Source of the DNA: Thermoplasmatales archaeon I-plasma
Lineage (GTDB): Archaea; Thermoplasmatota; Thermoplasmata; Thermoplasmatales; GCA-001856825
NCBI GenBank assembly: GCA_001856825.1
Contig: ATMD01000002.1
Span: 62,004 to 126,003 of the forward strand
Direction: 5' to 3'
Length of the DNA: 64,000 nucleotides
A model generated the notes under the pieces. That model saw nothing but the letters and a program-made list of their open reading frames with translations, was not told the origin of the DNA and searched no databases. Within the stretch, counting starts at the first letter, position 1, and every line of letters begins with the position of its first letter. Below, piece by piece: positions 16,918-26,033 of the stretch. A program made the position numbers and the translations under genes.

Positions 16918-17337
16918 ATGATCAGGGTCCTAGCGACAGGTGTTTTCGATATACTCCACCCGGGGCATGTGCATTTCCTAACTGAGGCAAAGAAGCTTGG
17001 AGATGAGCTGGTCGTTGTTGTGGCGAGAGATTCTGTAGCGCAGAGGATGAAGAGGCTTCCATTCATACCTGAAAACATCAGGGTCACGATGGTCGGTGCA
17101 CTCAAGCCTGTGGACAGGGCCATACTGGGAGTTGAGGGGAACATCTACGACATCCTTACTGTTGTGAGGCCAAACATCGTTGCACTAGGATATGACCAGG
17201 AATTCGACGCTAATGAAATCGTAGAAGAAGGAAAGAAGAGGGGAATAGAATTAAAGGTCGCAAGGATTTCCAAGTATTCTGACAGCGAATTCGATGGAAC
17301 CCGGAAGATCATAAAGATGCTCAAGGATAGGTCATAA
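16918..17337 (+). CDS. ribL: Archaeal FAD synthase (cytidylyltransferase-like)
   Basis: Transfers AMP from ATP to FMN to form FAD. The 139-residue protein has the nucleotidyltransferase motifs GVFDILHPGHVHFL (HxGH, about 8-21) and the C-terminal SDSEFDGTRKI, with LGYDQEFDANEI between, as in archaeal RibL. The start ATG follows a TATA-like TTATTTAGG about 25-30 nt upstream. Its end overlaps the convergent phosphopantothenate synthetase gene by 6 nt. Confidence 0.92.
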   Translation: MIRVLATGVFDILHPGHVHFLTEAKKLGDELVVVVARDSVAQRMKRLPFIPENIRVTMVGALKPVDRAILGVEGNIYDILTVVRPNIVALGYDQEFDANEIVEEGKKRGIELKVARISKYSDSEFDGTRKIIKMLKDRS

Positions 17338-18069
17338 ATCTGGCCAGTTCGTGATTGACGACACCCTCTCACCTATGAATCTGATAGCCATTTCCGTGTT
17401 CTTTCCGTTTTCATAGGAGTTCAGGGCACCTGCACATTCCATTTCGCTTAGATTGTTCAGATTCCTGAACGTCCTCTCGACGTCGTCCACTATTGTGATG
17501 TCACCGAATCTTGAAGTCCTTGACAGCGGATTAAGATCTATTGCTATGATGAATTTCCCCATTTTCTTGAGTGCTTCCGCCCTGTCTCCATCCTCAAGTG
17601 GTATGACAACTGTGTCAGCTGAAAATATTCCTTTGCTCTCGCACCGGCCCCTATTACTCTCGAGGCCTGGAATGTGAGCATCCTGGTTCAACCCCAATAT
17701 TTCCAGTCCCAGGTCCCTGAAGTATGATACAATTTTCTCTATCCTTTCCCTTGACCAGTAGAAAATGTTAGCCTCGACAGGTATTCCGTATCTCCTAGAA
17801 AACTTCACTATTTCCTCCCCTGCAAGTGCAGCGACATTTCCGTTGACGGAAATCACGGCTCTTTCTGACTTCAGTAATTTTTCCAATGCGGCCTTCTCCG
17901 CATTGAGGGAGAAAGCTTGGCTCCTCTCCCCTAAAAGGTAGTCGAAAGCTTCCCCCCTTCCGTGTGATATCAACCCTGATACCGTCACTATCCCCTTATC
18001 GTAAAAGTTGAGAAGGGCTTCCCTCTTCTTCAGGCTCTCATATCTTGGGTGACTCTTAGGTATTTCCAA
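17332..18069 (-). CDS. 4-phosphopantoate--beta-alanine ligase (archaeal phosphopantothenate synthetase)
   Basis: Condenses 4-phosphopantoate with beta-alanine, the archaeal-specific step of coenzyme A synthesis. The N-terminal IPKSHPRYESLKKREAL is diagnostic for this family (formerly DUF137), as are GLISHGRGEAFDYLLGE, the NGNVAAL loop and TVVIPLEDGDRAEAL. Length (245) is normal. The start lies within the 3' end of the RecJ-like gene (14-nt overlap), placing it last in a S15-RecJ-PPS operon. Confidence 0.93.
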   Translation of the reverse strand: MEIPKSHPRYESLKKREALLNFYDKGIVTVSGLISHGRGEAFDYLLGERSQAFSLNAEKAALEKLLKSERAVISVNGNVAALAGEEIVKFSRRYGIPVEANIFYWSRERIEKIVSYFRDLGLEILGLNQDAHIPGLESNRGRCESKGIFSADTVVIPLEDGDRAEALKKMGKFIIAIDLNPLSRTSRFGDITIVDDVERTFRNLNNLSEMECAGALNSYENGKNTEMAIRFIGERVSSITNWPDL

Positions 18070-19372
18070 GCTGCCCGCCTACCACTTCATCGAGTGCCTG
18101 GAGGAATTCCTCCTCCTTGCCATATGTTATCTCCCCTCCGGCAGCAATATTGTGCCCGCCCCCGTGTCCACCGACCCTTGAAGCCGCTTCACCTATTGCT
18201 TTTGAGAGATCCAGTCCCCTGGATACAAGCTCCCTTGTCGCTCTCGCAGATATCTTCGTACCCTTGTTTATGTACAGGGCAACAACTGGCTTGTCATTAT
18301 TCAGGAGATAGACCATCAGTGCACTTGCAGTAATGCCTGCCAGAAATGGATTTTCAACGTAAACGAAATTGATATTCCTCATCTCCCTCCTTGATTCATA
18401 TGACTTCTTCACCTGTTCCAGGGCTTCCTTCCTGAATCTGACGGATAGTTCATCCATCTCGTCCCTTGCATAATCATTACCCATGAACCATGAAGTCGGG
18501 AGGCCCATCCTACCGTTCCTTCCTGCTGCGTCAAAATAATCACTCAACTGGTTTCCTGTCATGCCTATATCCTTGAACATGAATACGTCAGATACTAGTG
18601 CCTCGTATCCTTCCCTTGCAACATTTTGCCTTATTAGCTGCAGTGTAAGGGCATCTACGATTTTCTCCTTTTCATCAGTCGCTAGATTCATTATAGGTGA
18701 GTCTGGATCTATGTTCAAGTTCTGCAAAAAGTACCTTGATTCCTCCATGTTTCCGCTCAGCTGGTAAAAGTAAGGCTCCAGTGAAAGTTGTATTGCCTCC
18801 GATATTGTCTTACCGGTGAGATTTATTTCCTTCGAAGAGGGGTATCTGGTCTTGAGGTCATCCACTATCTTCCCATTGATTCCGTAGAAGCCACCTATGT
18901 CCTGCTTGTCCCCTATTACACCGGCCATGAATACGGGGAATAGGTCGTAATTTGAGTTGTCTATTGCCATTGAAAGCAGGAATGCAACAGTGCTGGAACA
19001 CGCCTCCTTCGTGCCATCGTAGCCGAACATCCTGGGGTTAAGATTAATTCCTCTGCCATCTCCCGATTCAGTGATCATGTGGTGGTCAACGATTATGACC
19101 TCACTTGATTTCAGGTCAGCTGGTATATCTGACCCCAGATCGCTCAGGATTATTGGGTAATCCACAGATTCCCTGATTACGTCAGCGTCCATAGATCGGA
19201 GGAATGAAAGGTGGAATCGCTTGTTCAATCTCCTGAGAGTTTCAGCAAGAATGAGGGCAGATGATACCCCATCTGCATCATAGTGGCTGAATACCCTAAA
19301 AAAATATTTCTCTTCTATTAGTTTCTTGGTCTCTTCAAATTTTGATGTGTACGACTCACTAAGTGATATCAT
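18056..19372 (-). CDS. RecJ-like DHH/DHHA1 phosphoesterase
   Basis: Single-strand exonuclease-type DHH protein of 438 residues. Motif I is SHYDADGVSSAL (about 29-40), motif II DLGSD, motif III IIVDHH, motif IV GVIGDKQD; the C-terminal DHHA1 domain ends in GGHGGGHNIAAGGEI. In archaea such proteins work with GINS/MCM as Cdc45-like factors, in mismatched 3' end removal at aminoacylated or RNA ends, or in RNA decay. It overlaps the S15 gene by 4 nt upstream, a conserved archaeal neighbourhood. A second RecJ-like protein is cut by the right edge of the window. Confidence 0.92.
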   Translation of the reverse strand: MISLSESYTSKFEETKKLIEEKYFFRVFSHYDADGVSSALILAETLRRLNKRFHLSFLRSMDADVIRESVDYPIILSDLGSDIPADLKSSEVIIVDHHMITESGDGRGINLNPRMFGYDGTKEACSSTVAFLLSMAIDNSNYDLFPVFMAGVIGDKQDIGGFYGINGKIVDDLKTRYPSSKEINLTGKTISEAIQLSLEPYFYQLSGNMEESRYFLQNLNIDPDSPIMNLATDEKEKIVDALTLQLIRQNVAREGYEALVSDVFMFKDIGMTGNQLSDYFDAAGRNGRMGLPTSWFMGNDYARDEMDELSVRFRKEALEQVKKSYESRREMRNINFVYVENPFLAGITASALMVYLLNNDKPVVALYINKGTKISARATRELVSRGLDLSKAIGEAASRVGGHGGGHNIAAGGEITYGKEEEFLQALDEVVGGQLGNT

Positions 19373-19824
19373 TTGACATTTGACTTTGAAGCTGCCCTAG
19401 AATAATTCCAGCTTGCGGGAAGTTTGCTCTTTCTCTTGTAATAGTCACTTAGCCTCTTTATCTTTGCCTCTACGAGTTCTAACCCTCTCTTGTTTTTGAG
19501 GTCCTTTGGATTGACGCCGAGATGCTTGTTCAAGTTAGCTGCCCTGTTCATCAGTGCCGCAAGGTCTTCTGGCACCTGATCTTTCAAACCACCATTCTCC
19601 AGGATCTTAGATACCCTGGCGCCCCTTATTTCCTTCACCTTCGGGATGCCGTACTGGTCTCTGAGGATCATTCCAAGTTTTGATTTTGTGAGACCCTCCT
19701 TTTTCAGCTTAATTATGAGTTGGTCCAGTTCTTCGTTGCCCATAGTAACCCAGCTGGGCTTACCCTCTCGAACCGGTCTTTTTGATCCTGCTCTTCCTCT
19801 CTTCCTAGTATGCATCCTCGCCAT
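19369..19824 (-). CDS. rps15: 30S ribosomal protein S15
   Basis: Archaeal/eukaryotic-type S15 (uS15) that binds 16S rRNA in the central domain. MARMHTRKRGRAGSKRP at the N-terminus and LDQLIIKLKKEGLTKSKLGMILRDQYGIPKV are typical; the C-terminal NKHLGVNPKDLKNKRGLELVEAKIKRLSDYYKRK is the conserved four-helix core. The ORF track starts 7 codons earlier (19845), but the second ATG at 19824 has AAAGGTG six bases upstream and matches the family N-terminus, so I use it. First gene of the S15-RecJ-PPS operon. Confidence 0.95.
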   Translation of the reverse strand: MARMHTRKRGRAGSKRPVREGKPSWVTMGNEELDQLIIKLKKEGLTKSKLGMILRDQYGIPKVKEIRGARVSKILENGGLKDQVPEDLAALMNRAANLNKHLGVNPKDLKNKRGLELVEAKIKRLSDYYKRKSKLPASWNYSRAASKSNVK

Positions 19825-19845
19825 TATTGCACCTTTCCTGTCCAT

Positions 19846-19878
19846 TCAATTTTAATACTTAAGTTTTAATAGGTTCGG
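19846..19878. promoter_or_regulatory. Compact divergent promoter, S15 operon / geranylgeranyl reductase
   Basis: Only 33 nt separate the called S15 ORF and the reductase start. TTTTAATACTTAAGTTTTAATAGG holds two overlapping TATA-like TTTTAATA elements, the second about 10-20 nt before the reductase GTG, implying leaderless transcription there. The S15 operon would start in the opposite direction. Inferred from AT content and position. Confidence 0.5.
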
Positions 19879-20967
19879 GTGTACGATGCTCTCGTGATAG
19901 GCGCTGGACCTGCTGGAACCAACGTTTCCTATCAACTCTCCAAGAGGGGATTCAAGGTTAGGATGGTGGATATCAAGAAAAAGGTGGGAATCCCCAACCA
20001 CTGCTCTGGACTGGTTGACAAGAGGGTAGTTGATCTTGTGGGAGAGGATCTTGTTACAGATAGACCTTCCTCGGCTGAGATATCAACGCCCTTTGGTTCC
20101 TTAAGCCTAAGGTCCGATAGGATGCGAGTCATAGACAGGGTAGCTCTGGACCAGAAGCTTGCTATGATGGCACAATCTGAGGGAACAGAAATGTCACTGA
20201 CGACTATGCTTACCGGGTTACGTCAGGGGGATGAGGGCATCGTTGCGACCCTTAAGTCGAAGGAGGGATTTGAAACTGTAGAATCTAAATTCCTGATAGG
20301 AGCGGACGGACCGACAAGTTCCGTAAGGAGGAGCCTTGGCATTAAAGCCCCGAGGCTCCTCGCTTCTCTTCAGTATGACCTGCGGCGCTCTTCAGATAGG
20401 GTGAAAATCAATCTAAATCGTAAAATTACTCCAGATTTTTTCTCATGGGAGATTCCAAATGGAAGCGAGGTGGAAGTCGGTGCTTCAGGGAGGAATAGCG
20501 AGGAAGTCGTCAAGGCAATGACTGGAAATGATACCATAAAGCGTAGGAGAGGAGGACTGATACCCATAGGTTCCACAGAGCTTGGGAATGGAAGATGCTT
20601 CCTCATCGGGGATGCCGCTGGTCTCAGCAAGGCCACTACAGGCGGCGGCCTTTTTGCAGCTCTTGATTCCGGTAACGTGCTTGCAAATGCAATGGAAAGA
20701 GGAAAAGACGTTCTTCGGGATTACCAGAGGAGCTGGAAGAATTCGTTTGGTTCTGAAATTAAGAGAGATTACAAAATAAGGAAGCTTCTGGACAAATATG
20801 AGAAATATTACGGCTTGTGGGTTCCACTTGTAAGTTCGAGCATTTCCGGCATTAACAGGGTTGGAGACGTGGATTATCCTTCCAAGACTCTTCTCTATAT
20901 GCTTTATTCCATCCCCATGAGATTTCCGTTAGCAGTTGCAGAGTTCATCTCAAACCTGGTACCGTGA
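19879..20967 (+). CDS. Geranylgeranyl reductase-family flavoprotein
   Basis: FAD-dependent reductase of 362 residues that saturates isoprenoid chains of archaeal membrane lipids. The dinucleotide fold is YDALVIGAGPAGTNVSYQLSKRG (2-24), followed by NHCSGLVDKR (the C-S-G motif of this family), GADGPTSSVRRSLG (about 140) and the FAD-binding LIGDAAGLSKATTGGGL (about 240-256). GTG start, leaderless by promoter position. Assigned to the digeranylgeranylglycerophospholipid reductase group by motif; other isoprenoid substrates such as quinone tails are possible. Confidence 0.9.
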   Translation: MYDALVIGAGPAGTNVSYQLSKRGFKVRMVDIKKKVGIPNHCSGLVDKRVVDLVGEDLVTDRPSSAEISTPFGSLSLRSDRMRVIDRVALDQKLAMMAQSEGTEMSLTTMLTGLRQGDEGIVATLKSKEGFETVESKFLIGADGPTSSVRRSLGIKAPRLLASLQYDLRRSSDRVKINLNRKITPDFFSWEIPNGSEVEVGASGRNSEEVVKAMTGNDTIKRRRGGLIPIGSTELGNGRCFLIGDAAGLSKATTGGGLFAALDSGNVLANAMERGKDVLRDYQRSWKNSFGSEIKRDYKIRKLLDKYEKYYGLWVPLVSSSISGINRVGDVDYPSKTLLYMLYSIPMRFPLAVAEFISNLVP

Positions 20968-21004
20968 TGGACTTAAAGAAGCACACATATGGATGTTAAA
21001 GACC

Positions 21005-21448
21005 CTAATCTATGATCGTCTGGAAAACGATATGTGAAAAAGTGTTCTCTACTCCCGAAATCCCCCTAATCCTGTTCACAACCTTCTCACCAAGTTCCCT
21101 GAGGTTTTTTGCCCTGACTTTTGCTATGATATCAAATTCACCCGCAATAATGTGCACTTCCTCAACGCCCCCCAGTTTAGAAATGACCTGAGCCAGTTCC
21201 TCCTGAGTAGTGTTGCCTGTCTTCTTGAAGGAAATGAAAACAAAGGCTAGGACATCAAGTCCCAACGACTCGTAGTCTAGTTTTACTGTAAACCTTTTAA
21301 TGATGCCACTTTTCACTAGTCTCTCTAGCCTCTGGGCAACAGTCACCCTATTCAACCTTAGTCTGTCCGCTATATCTGTAACCCTGTCCCTGCCGTTGTC
21401 TTTTAAATATGTAACAATTTGATTATCAATTTCGTCAAATCCTTTCAT
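21005..21448 (-). CDS. Lrp/AsnC-family transcription regulator
   Basis: A 147-residue regulator: N-terminal winged HTH (DEIDNQIVTYLKDNGRDRVTDIADRLRLNRVTVAQRLERLVKSGIIKRFTVKLD, 4-57) and C-terminal RAM ligand-binding domain (VLAFVFISFKKTG, GGVEEVHIIAGEFDIIAKVRAKN). It diverges from an asparagine synthetase gene across 71 nt, so it probably senses an amino acid (asparagine or aspartate by analogy with AsnC) and controls that gene and itself. Confidence 0.93.
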   Translation of the reverse strand: MKGFDEIDNQIVTYLKDNGRDRVTDIADRLRLNRVTVAQRLERLVKSGIIKRFTVKLDYESLGLDVLAFVFISFKKTGNTTQEELAQVISKLGGVEEVHIIAGEFDIIAKVRAKNLRELGEKVVNRIRGISGVENTFSHIVFQTIID

Positions 21449-21519
21449 AATGTCATAATTATAAGTAAAATTTAACGTTTGTTATTCATTATGTCAATAT
21501 ATTTTGAACTAAAAGCAAT
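21449..21519. promoter_or_regulatory. Divergent promoter region between lrp-like and asparagine synthetase genes
   Basis: AATATATTTTG lies about 20-25 nt before the synthetase ATG, and CTTATAATTATG, read on the minus strand, precedes the regulator ATG; both look like TATA boxes of leaderless genes. ATGTCA occurs twice, at 21450 and 21491, followed by AT-rich sequence: candidate half-sites for the Lrp-like protein. Binding is inferred. Confidence 0.5.
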
Positions 21520-22470
21520 ATGATTTCATTGATTGAAGTATGCATGATTGAAGAACGCCTGATTGAAGAGTTCGTCGAAAAGGACAAGACCAAGCTTTTA
21601 ACTGGAACCAGAGTAAATACCATCGTTAGGGGAAGCATGAAGCATTTCCTGGACGAGAAAGGATTTCTTGAAATCAACCCAGTCATCATCTCCCCCATTT
21701 CCGATCCTTTGAACCATCCGGTTGACGACCCTGTTTTGAGTTACTATGGTTACAAGTACAGGCTGACAAAATCCATGATTTTCCATAAGCAACTCGCCCT
21801 CATTCACTTTGAAAAAATCTACTCCTTTTCCCCGAACATCAGGATTGAACCGGTTGAAAGGAAAAATACAGGAAGACATCTTGCTGAGTTTACACAGCTC
21901 GATCTCGAAGTGAGGGACAAAGGGCGGGATTTCGTGATGGGACTGGCTGAAGAAATGCTGAATCTTACAATTTCTAATGTAAGGAAAGTAATAGAGCCGA
22001 AACTTCTCAACCCGTTATTGAAAGAGTACTCAATGCCCTTCAGGAGGGTTAGGTATCTAGATGCAGTCAGCGCATACGGCAGGGATTTTGAGTCAATAAT
22101 GAGTTCTGAGGCAAAGGAACCATTCTGGATTATAGACATACCGCTCGAAGAAAGAGAGTTCTACGATAGGGAAAAGGAAGAGGAGAAGGGTGTTCTCATG
22201 GATATGGACCTCATTTACCCCAATGGATATGGAGAAGCAATTAGCGGGGGGGAAAGGGAGTTTTCATACGAAAGAATTCTTGAACGCATAGCAAAGAAGG
22301 GACAGAGAAAGGAGGACTACTCATTGCTCCTTGAAGCTTCAAGGAGAGGTTTGCACCCATCTGCCGGATTTGGAATAGGGATAGAAAGACTGGTTAGATT
22401 CATCGTAGGGTCCAAGGATATCAGCGATGTCGTCCTCTTTCCAAAGGAGATAGGCAAATATGTTCTGTAG
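21520..22470 (+). CDS. Archaeal asparagine synthetase related to AsnRS/AspRS
   Basis: A class II aminoacyl-tRNA synthetase catalytic core without an anticodon-binding domain (316 residues), as in the AsnRS-related archaeal asparagine synthetase that amidates aspartate with ammonia and ATP. Motif 1 lies around MKHFLDEKGFLEINPVI; the motif 2 region is IRIEPVERKNTGRHLAEFTQLDLEV; motif 3 is FGIGIERLVRFI at the C-terminus. The divergent Lrp/AsnC regulator supports a role in amino acid synthesis rather than tRNA charging. The ATG at 21520 fits the TATA spacing; a second ATG eight codons in (21544) is possible. Confidence 0.88.
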   Translation: MISLIEVCMIEERLIEEFVEKDKTKLLTGTRVNTIVRGSMKHFLDEKGFLEINPVIISPISDPLNHPVDDPVLSYYGYKYRLTKSMIFHKQLALIHFEKIYSFSPNIRIEPVERKNTGRHLAEFTQLDLEVRDKGRDFVMGLAEEMLNLTISNVRKVIEPKLLNPLLKEYSMPFRRVRYLDAVSAYGRDFESIMSSEAKEPFWIIDIPLEEREFYDREKEEEKGVLMDMDLIYPNGYGEAISGGEREFSYERILERIAKKGQRKEDYSLLLEASRRGLHPSAGFGIGIERLVRFIVGSKDISDVVLFPKEIGKYVL

Positions 22471-22558
22471 CCATTAATAGCTGGGAAAGCAATTCTCCAA
22501 ATATTTGCTAATTATGTTTATTAACCAGTTTTCCATTTTCGTGGGACGGTGAACTATA

Positions 22559-23653
22559 TTGAAGTTGTATATTTACGTGATCAGAAGACTGCTTCTTCTA
22601 ATCCCCGTCATACTGGGAGTTACTGTAGTAACATTTTTCCTTGCTCACGCCAATGAAGCGTTGCTCATTAATGGTTACCTTGGAAAAATAAGGACTCCAG
22701 CTCACATTGCCGCCGTCAAGGCAATGCTACACTTGAATGGACCAGTTTATACTCAATACTTTTACTATTTAGGTGCACTGTTTACAGGAAACTGGGGTAT
22801 TCTTTCTCCAACTGAACAGGCTGACGCCTATACTCCTGTGGTTACTGAATTCATGAGGAGGTTCCCACCTACAATTGAGCTTGCGGCAATTGCTATATTG
22901 CTCATAGTTGCCATGGGAATTCCACTTGGTGTATTCAGCGCGGTTAAGAAGGACAGACTAACAGACCAGGCTACCAGGGTAGTTGCGATGGTTGGAGTCT
23001 CAGTCCCACTTTTCTTCGTAGGACTACTAGTTCTAATGGTCATGGGACCGGCTTCTGTCCTTCCATCAGTTCTTAGGCTGCAGGGAGCAGGACAGATACC
23101 TATTTCTTACTATTACATACCGGGTACTAACAATCTTGAGCCGTGGATAAACCCTAATGTCAGCGGACTTACGAGGCCGACCGATTTCCTGCTTATAGAT
23201 ACATTAATATATGGAGACTGGCAGGCATTTCTGGCAGGACTTTGGACCGTCTTCTGGCCAGCTCTTGTTGTTGCATTTGGTACCTTCGGAGTAATTATTA
23301 GGTTCATGAGAGGCAGCATGCTGGAGGTCATGGGACAGGATTTCATAAGGACTGCAAAATCTAAGGGAGTTCCGGAATATTTCGTGATAAGGAAGCACGT
23401 AAGGAGGAATGCATTGGGAGCGACTACGACAGTGATGGGGCTGACATTCGCAGGATTGCTGGGAGGGGTTGTTCTCACTGAAACGGTATTTGGGTGGCCA
23501 GGTATGGGCAGGTGGGCATACTATGCTGCTGTTGGTGGTGACATGGCTTCAATAATTGCGATCACATTTGTATTCACGCTGATAATTGTTACAGCCAACC
23601 TGATAGTGGATATACTTTACTCCGTTCTGGATCCAAGGGTGAGGCTTGAATGA
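22559..23653 (+). CDS. dppB: Peptide ABC transporter permease, DppB type
   Basis: First membrane subunit of an oligo/dipeptide importer, 364 residues, six helices. YVIRRLLLLIPVILGVTVVTFFL is the characteristic DppB N-terminal helix; the coupling-helix EAA loop is DFIRTAKSKGVPEYFVIRKHVRRNALG (about 257-283), and the C-terminus is ILYSVLDPRVRL. TTG start. Leads the cluster permease-permease-ATPase-ATPase-small membrane protein-binding protein, the first three junctions being tight or overlapping. Confidence 0.93.
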   Translation: MKLYIYVIRRLLLLIPVILGVTVVTFFLAHANEALLINGYLGKIRTPAHIAAVKAMLHLNGPVYTQYFYYLGALFTGNWGILSPTEQADAYTPVVTEFMRRFPPTIELAAIAILLIVAMGIPLGVFSAVKKDRLTDQATRVVAMVGVSVPLFFVGLLVLMVMGPASVLPSVLRLQGAGQIPISYYYIPGTNNLEPWINPNVSGLTRPTDFLLIDTLIYGDWQAFLAGLWTVFWPALVVAFGTFGVIIRFMRGSMLEVMGQDFIRTAKSKGVPEYFVIRKHVRRNALGATTTVMGLTFAGLLGGVVLTETVFGWPGMGRWAYYAAVGGDMASIIAITFVFTLIIVTANLIVDILYSVLDPRVRLE

Positions 23654-24594
23654 CAGCAAATGCCAACTCTGCAAGCTCAAATTTGGCCAGGGCATTAAGA
23701 ACGAAGTTCCAATCGTTTGCCAAAACTTTCTACTTCTACACCAGAAGCCCAATCGCTACTATTGGGCTTATTATCGTGCTTTTTTATGTTCTGGTAGCAA
23801 TATTTGGGCCAATAGTCCTTGGAGGAAACCCATGGAGAATGACCCAGTATTTGTCTTACCACGGACAGTACATCTATAACATTCCTCAACCTCCATCAAG
23901 GTATTTCCCGTTTGGAACAACTTTCGAGGGGTATGATATCTTCAATGGGGTAGTGAAAGCTGCAAGAATAGATCTGATGGTAGCAGCAATAGTTGTTCTA
24001 AGCGGAGCGTTAATAGGAACTTTCTTGGGGAGCATAGCAGGGTACAAAGGTGGATTGACGGGAGAGGTGATTATGAGGGTCACGGACATATTCCTTTCGA
24101 TTCCATCTCTCGTTTTAGCTATCGCTTTCCTTGTGATATTCTCGAGAACGCTGAACGTAATGGTTCTTGCGCTCATAGTGATCTGGTGGCCCACTTATAC
24201 AAGAATCGTAAGAGGACAGGTACTTTCAGTAAGGGAACTGAAGTACGTTGAGGCTTCGGTCGCAGCTGGTTCTTCTTCAATCAGGACAGTACTAAAGCAC
24301 ATAATTCCAAATTCCATATACCCCATATTTGTTCAGGTATCACTTGATTTTGGTAACGTAATCCTCACAATGGCTGCGCTGTTCTTCCTGGGCGTGGGAT
24401 TCGCAGGTTACTGGACACCGGAATGGGGGAATATAATTTCTATAGCAACGACATTCAGCAGCGGTATACCTGCCATAACACATTACTGGTGGACCGTAGT
24501 CATACCAGCACTTGCAATTTTGATACTTGTAGTCAGCCTGAACCTGATGGGCGACGGCCTTAGGGATGTAACTGATCCGAGGCTAAGGAGGTAA
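23650..24594 (+). CDS. dppC: Peptide ABC transporter permease, DppC type
   Basis: Second permease, 314 residues. A cytoplasmic N-terminal stretch leads to the first helix (about 35-58); a periplasm-like loop carries PPSRYFPFGTTFEGYDIFNGVVKAARIDL (the G-T/D-...-G-D motif of DppC); the EAA loop is VRELKYVEASVAAGSSSIRTVLKHIIPNS, and the C-terminus MGDGLRDVTDPRLRR is diagnostic. The ATG overlaps the dppB stop by 4 nt. Pairs with DppB to form the channel. Confidence 0.93.
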   Translation: MTANANSASSNLARALRTKFQSFAKTFYFYTRSPIATIGLIIVLFYVLVAIFGPIVLGGNPWRMTQYLSYHGQYIYNIPQPPSRYFPFGTTFEGYDIFNGVVKAARIDLMVAAIVVLSGALIGTFLGSIAGYKGGLTGEVIMRVTDIFLSIPSLVLAIAFLVIFSRTLNVMVLALIVIWWPTYTRIVRGQVLSVRELKYVEASVAAGSSSIRTVLKHIIPNSIYPIFVQVSLDFGNVILTMAALFFLGVGFAGYWTPEWGNIISIATTFSSGIPAITHYWWTVVIPALAILILVVSLNLMGDGLRDVTDPRLRR

Positions 24595-24599
24595 ATATC

Positions 24600-26033
24600 A
24601 TGGAAGACGTACTGGTAGTTAAAAATCTTAAAACACAGTTCTTCATATATGAAGGAGTTGTAAAAGCGCTTGAAGACGTTTCGTTTTCAGTCGGGAAGGG
24701 AGAAGTTCTGGGCATTGTCGGGGAAACAGGCTGCGGCAAGTCTGTCACGGCATACAGCATTACAAGACTCATTCCCGACCCCCCAGGAAGGATTGTCGGT
24801 GGAGAAGTAAAGCTGGGGAATCTTGACTTAATGCGTAATATAAAGGATGAGGCAAGATTCATTCAGAAAAAAAGGATCAAGATAAAGCACAACTATAAAG
24901 TAATCAGGAACAACGAACTTTTCTTCAACACCATCAGGGGCAAATACATTTCAATGATTTTCCAGGAACCGATGGCTGCCCTGAATCCAGTTTACACAGT
25001 GGAAGATCAGATAGCAGAAACACTCCTACTCCACAACAGGACGAGACTGCTGAAGATAATGAAATCTGCAAGCAACCACCTATCCGAACTTGAAAGATGG
25101 AAGGACGGAGGGGATATTGATATTTTTGACGACGAACTCGGGGAAGAGATAGATAAGATAAAGAAGACTGCTAGAGGGGCAGAATCCATAAAATTCCATC
25201 AGGACCTTTTGATCGAGGGGGCGAGAGGATTCTCAAAGAAAATGCAGAAGTATGAAGAAATGCTCAAAAAGTCAATAGAACGTGATGAACTTGAAGATAG
25301 GTTGCTAACCGACCCGAATCCTGCAACGCAACAGGAAATTATTAAAAGGTTGGCAAAGGAATCCAAGAAGATCAACCTCATAAAGATGTCTAAGCAGATG
25401 AAGAGGAACAAGAAAGATCCACTGCTTATTGAGGCCAGGAGGGAGAGCTTCAGCCTGTTGGAATCTGTTGATATACCGAATCCTCGTGGCGTTCTGAAAA
25501 GCTATCCTCATGAGCTGTCCGGGGGAATGCTGCAGAGGGTAACTATATCCATAGCGCTGGCAAACAATCCAAAGGTGCTTATAGCTGACGAACCGACCAC
25601 TGCTCTGGACGTTACTGTACAGGCTCAGATACTGAAACTCCTCAGGGACCTTCAGGATGCAATCGGTACGTCGATCATACTGATTACCCATGATCTTGGA
25701 GTTATAGCAGAAACATGCAACAGGGTTGCAGTTATGTATGCTGGAAACATTGTAGAAATGGCAGAAGTCAAGGAACTATTCAGGAACCCGAAGCACCCTT
25801 ACACGATAGGCCTTCTTCAATCCATTCCGAGAGTAGACGACCCAAACAAGACACTGAAAACCATTCCAGGAAACGTCCCAAATCTTATTAACCCCCCGCA
25901 GGGATGCAGGTTCCATCCAAGGTGCCCGTTCGTGTTTGATCGCTGCAGGGTGGAGAAACCTGTTTCTATAGAAGTTTCCAAGGGACATACAGTAGAGTGC
26001 CACCTCTTCAGTGGAAAGGTGAATGCTGAATGA
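24600..26033 (+). CDS. dppD: Peptide ABC transporter ATPase, DppD type, with large coiled-coil insertion
   Basis: Importer ATPase of 477 residues, well above the usual 320-340. Walker A is GETGCGKSVT (41-50), Q-loop FQEPMAALNP (121-130), signature LSGGM (306-310), Walker B VLIADEP (326-332), and the C-terminal oligopeptide-binding motif CRFHPRCPFVFDRC holds three cysteines. Between Q-loop and signature there are about 180 residues instead of about 55; the extra part (about 145-280) is Glu/Lys-rich and predicted helical. A smaller addition (75-112) precedes the Q-loop. Catalytic motifs are intact, so the insertion is an accessory module. Confidence 0.92.
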   Translation: MEDVLVVKNLKTQFFIYEGVVKALEDVSFSVGKGEVLGIVGETGCGKSVTAYSITRLIPDPPGRIVGGEVKLGNLDLMRNIKDEARFIQKKRIKIKHNYKVIRNNELFFNTIRGKYISMIFQEPMAALNPVYTVEDQIAETLLLHNRTRLLKIMKSASNHLSELERWKDGGDIDIFDDELGEEIDKIKKTARGAESIKFHQDLLIEGARGFSKKMQKYEEMLKKSIERDELEDRLLTDPNPATQQEIIKRLAKESKKINLIKMSKQMKRNKKDPLLIEARRESFSLLESVDIPNPRGVLKSYPHELSGGMLQRVTISIALANNPKVLIADEPTTALDVTVQAQILKLLRDLQDAIGTSIILITHDLGVIAETCNRVAVMYAGNIVEMAEVKELFRNPKHPYTIGLLQSIPRVDDPNKTLKTIPGNVPNLINPPQGCRFHPRCPFVFDRCRVEKPVSIEVSKGHTVECHLFSGKVNAE

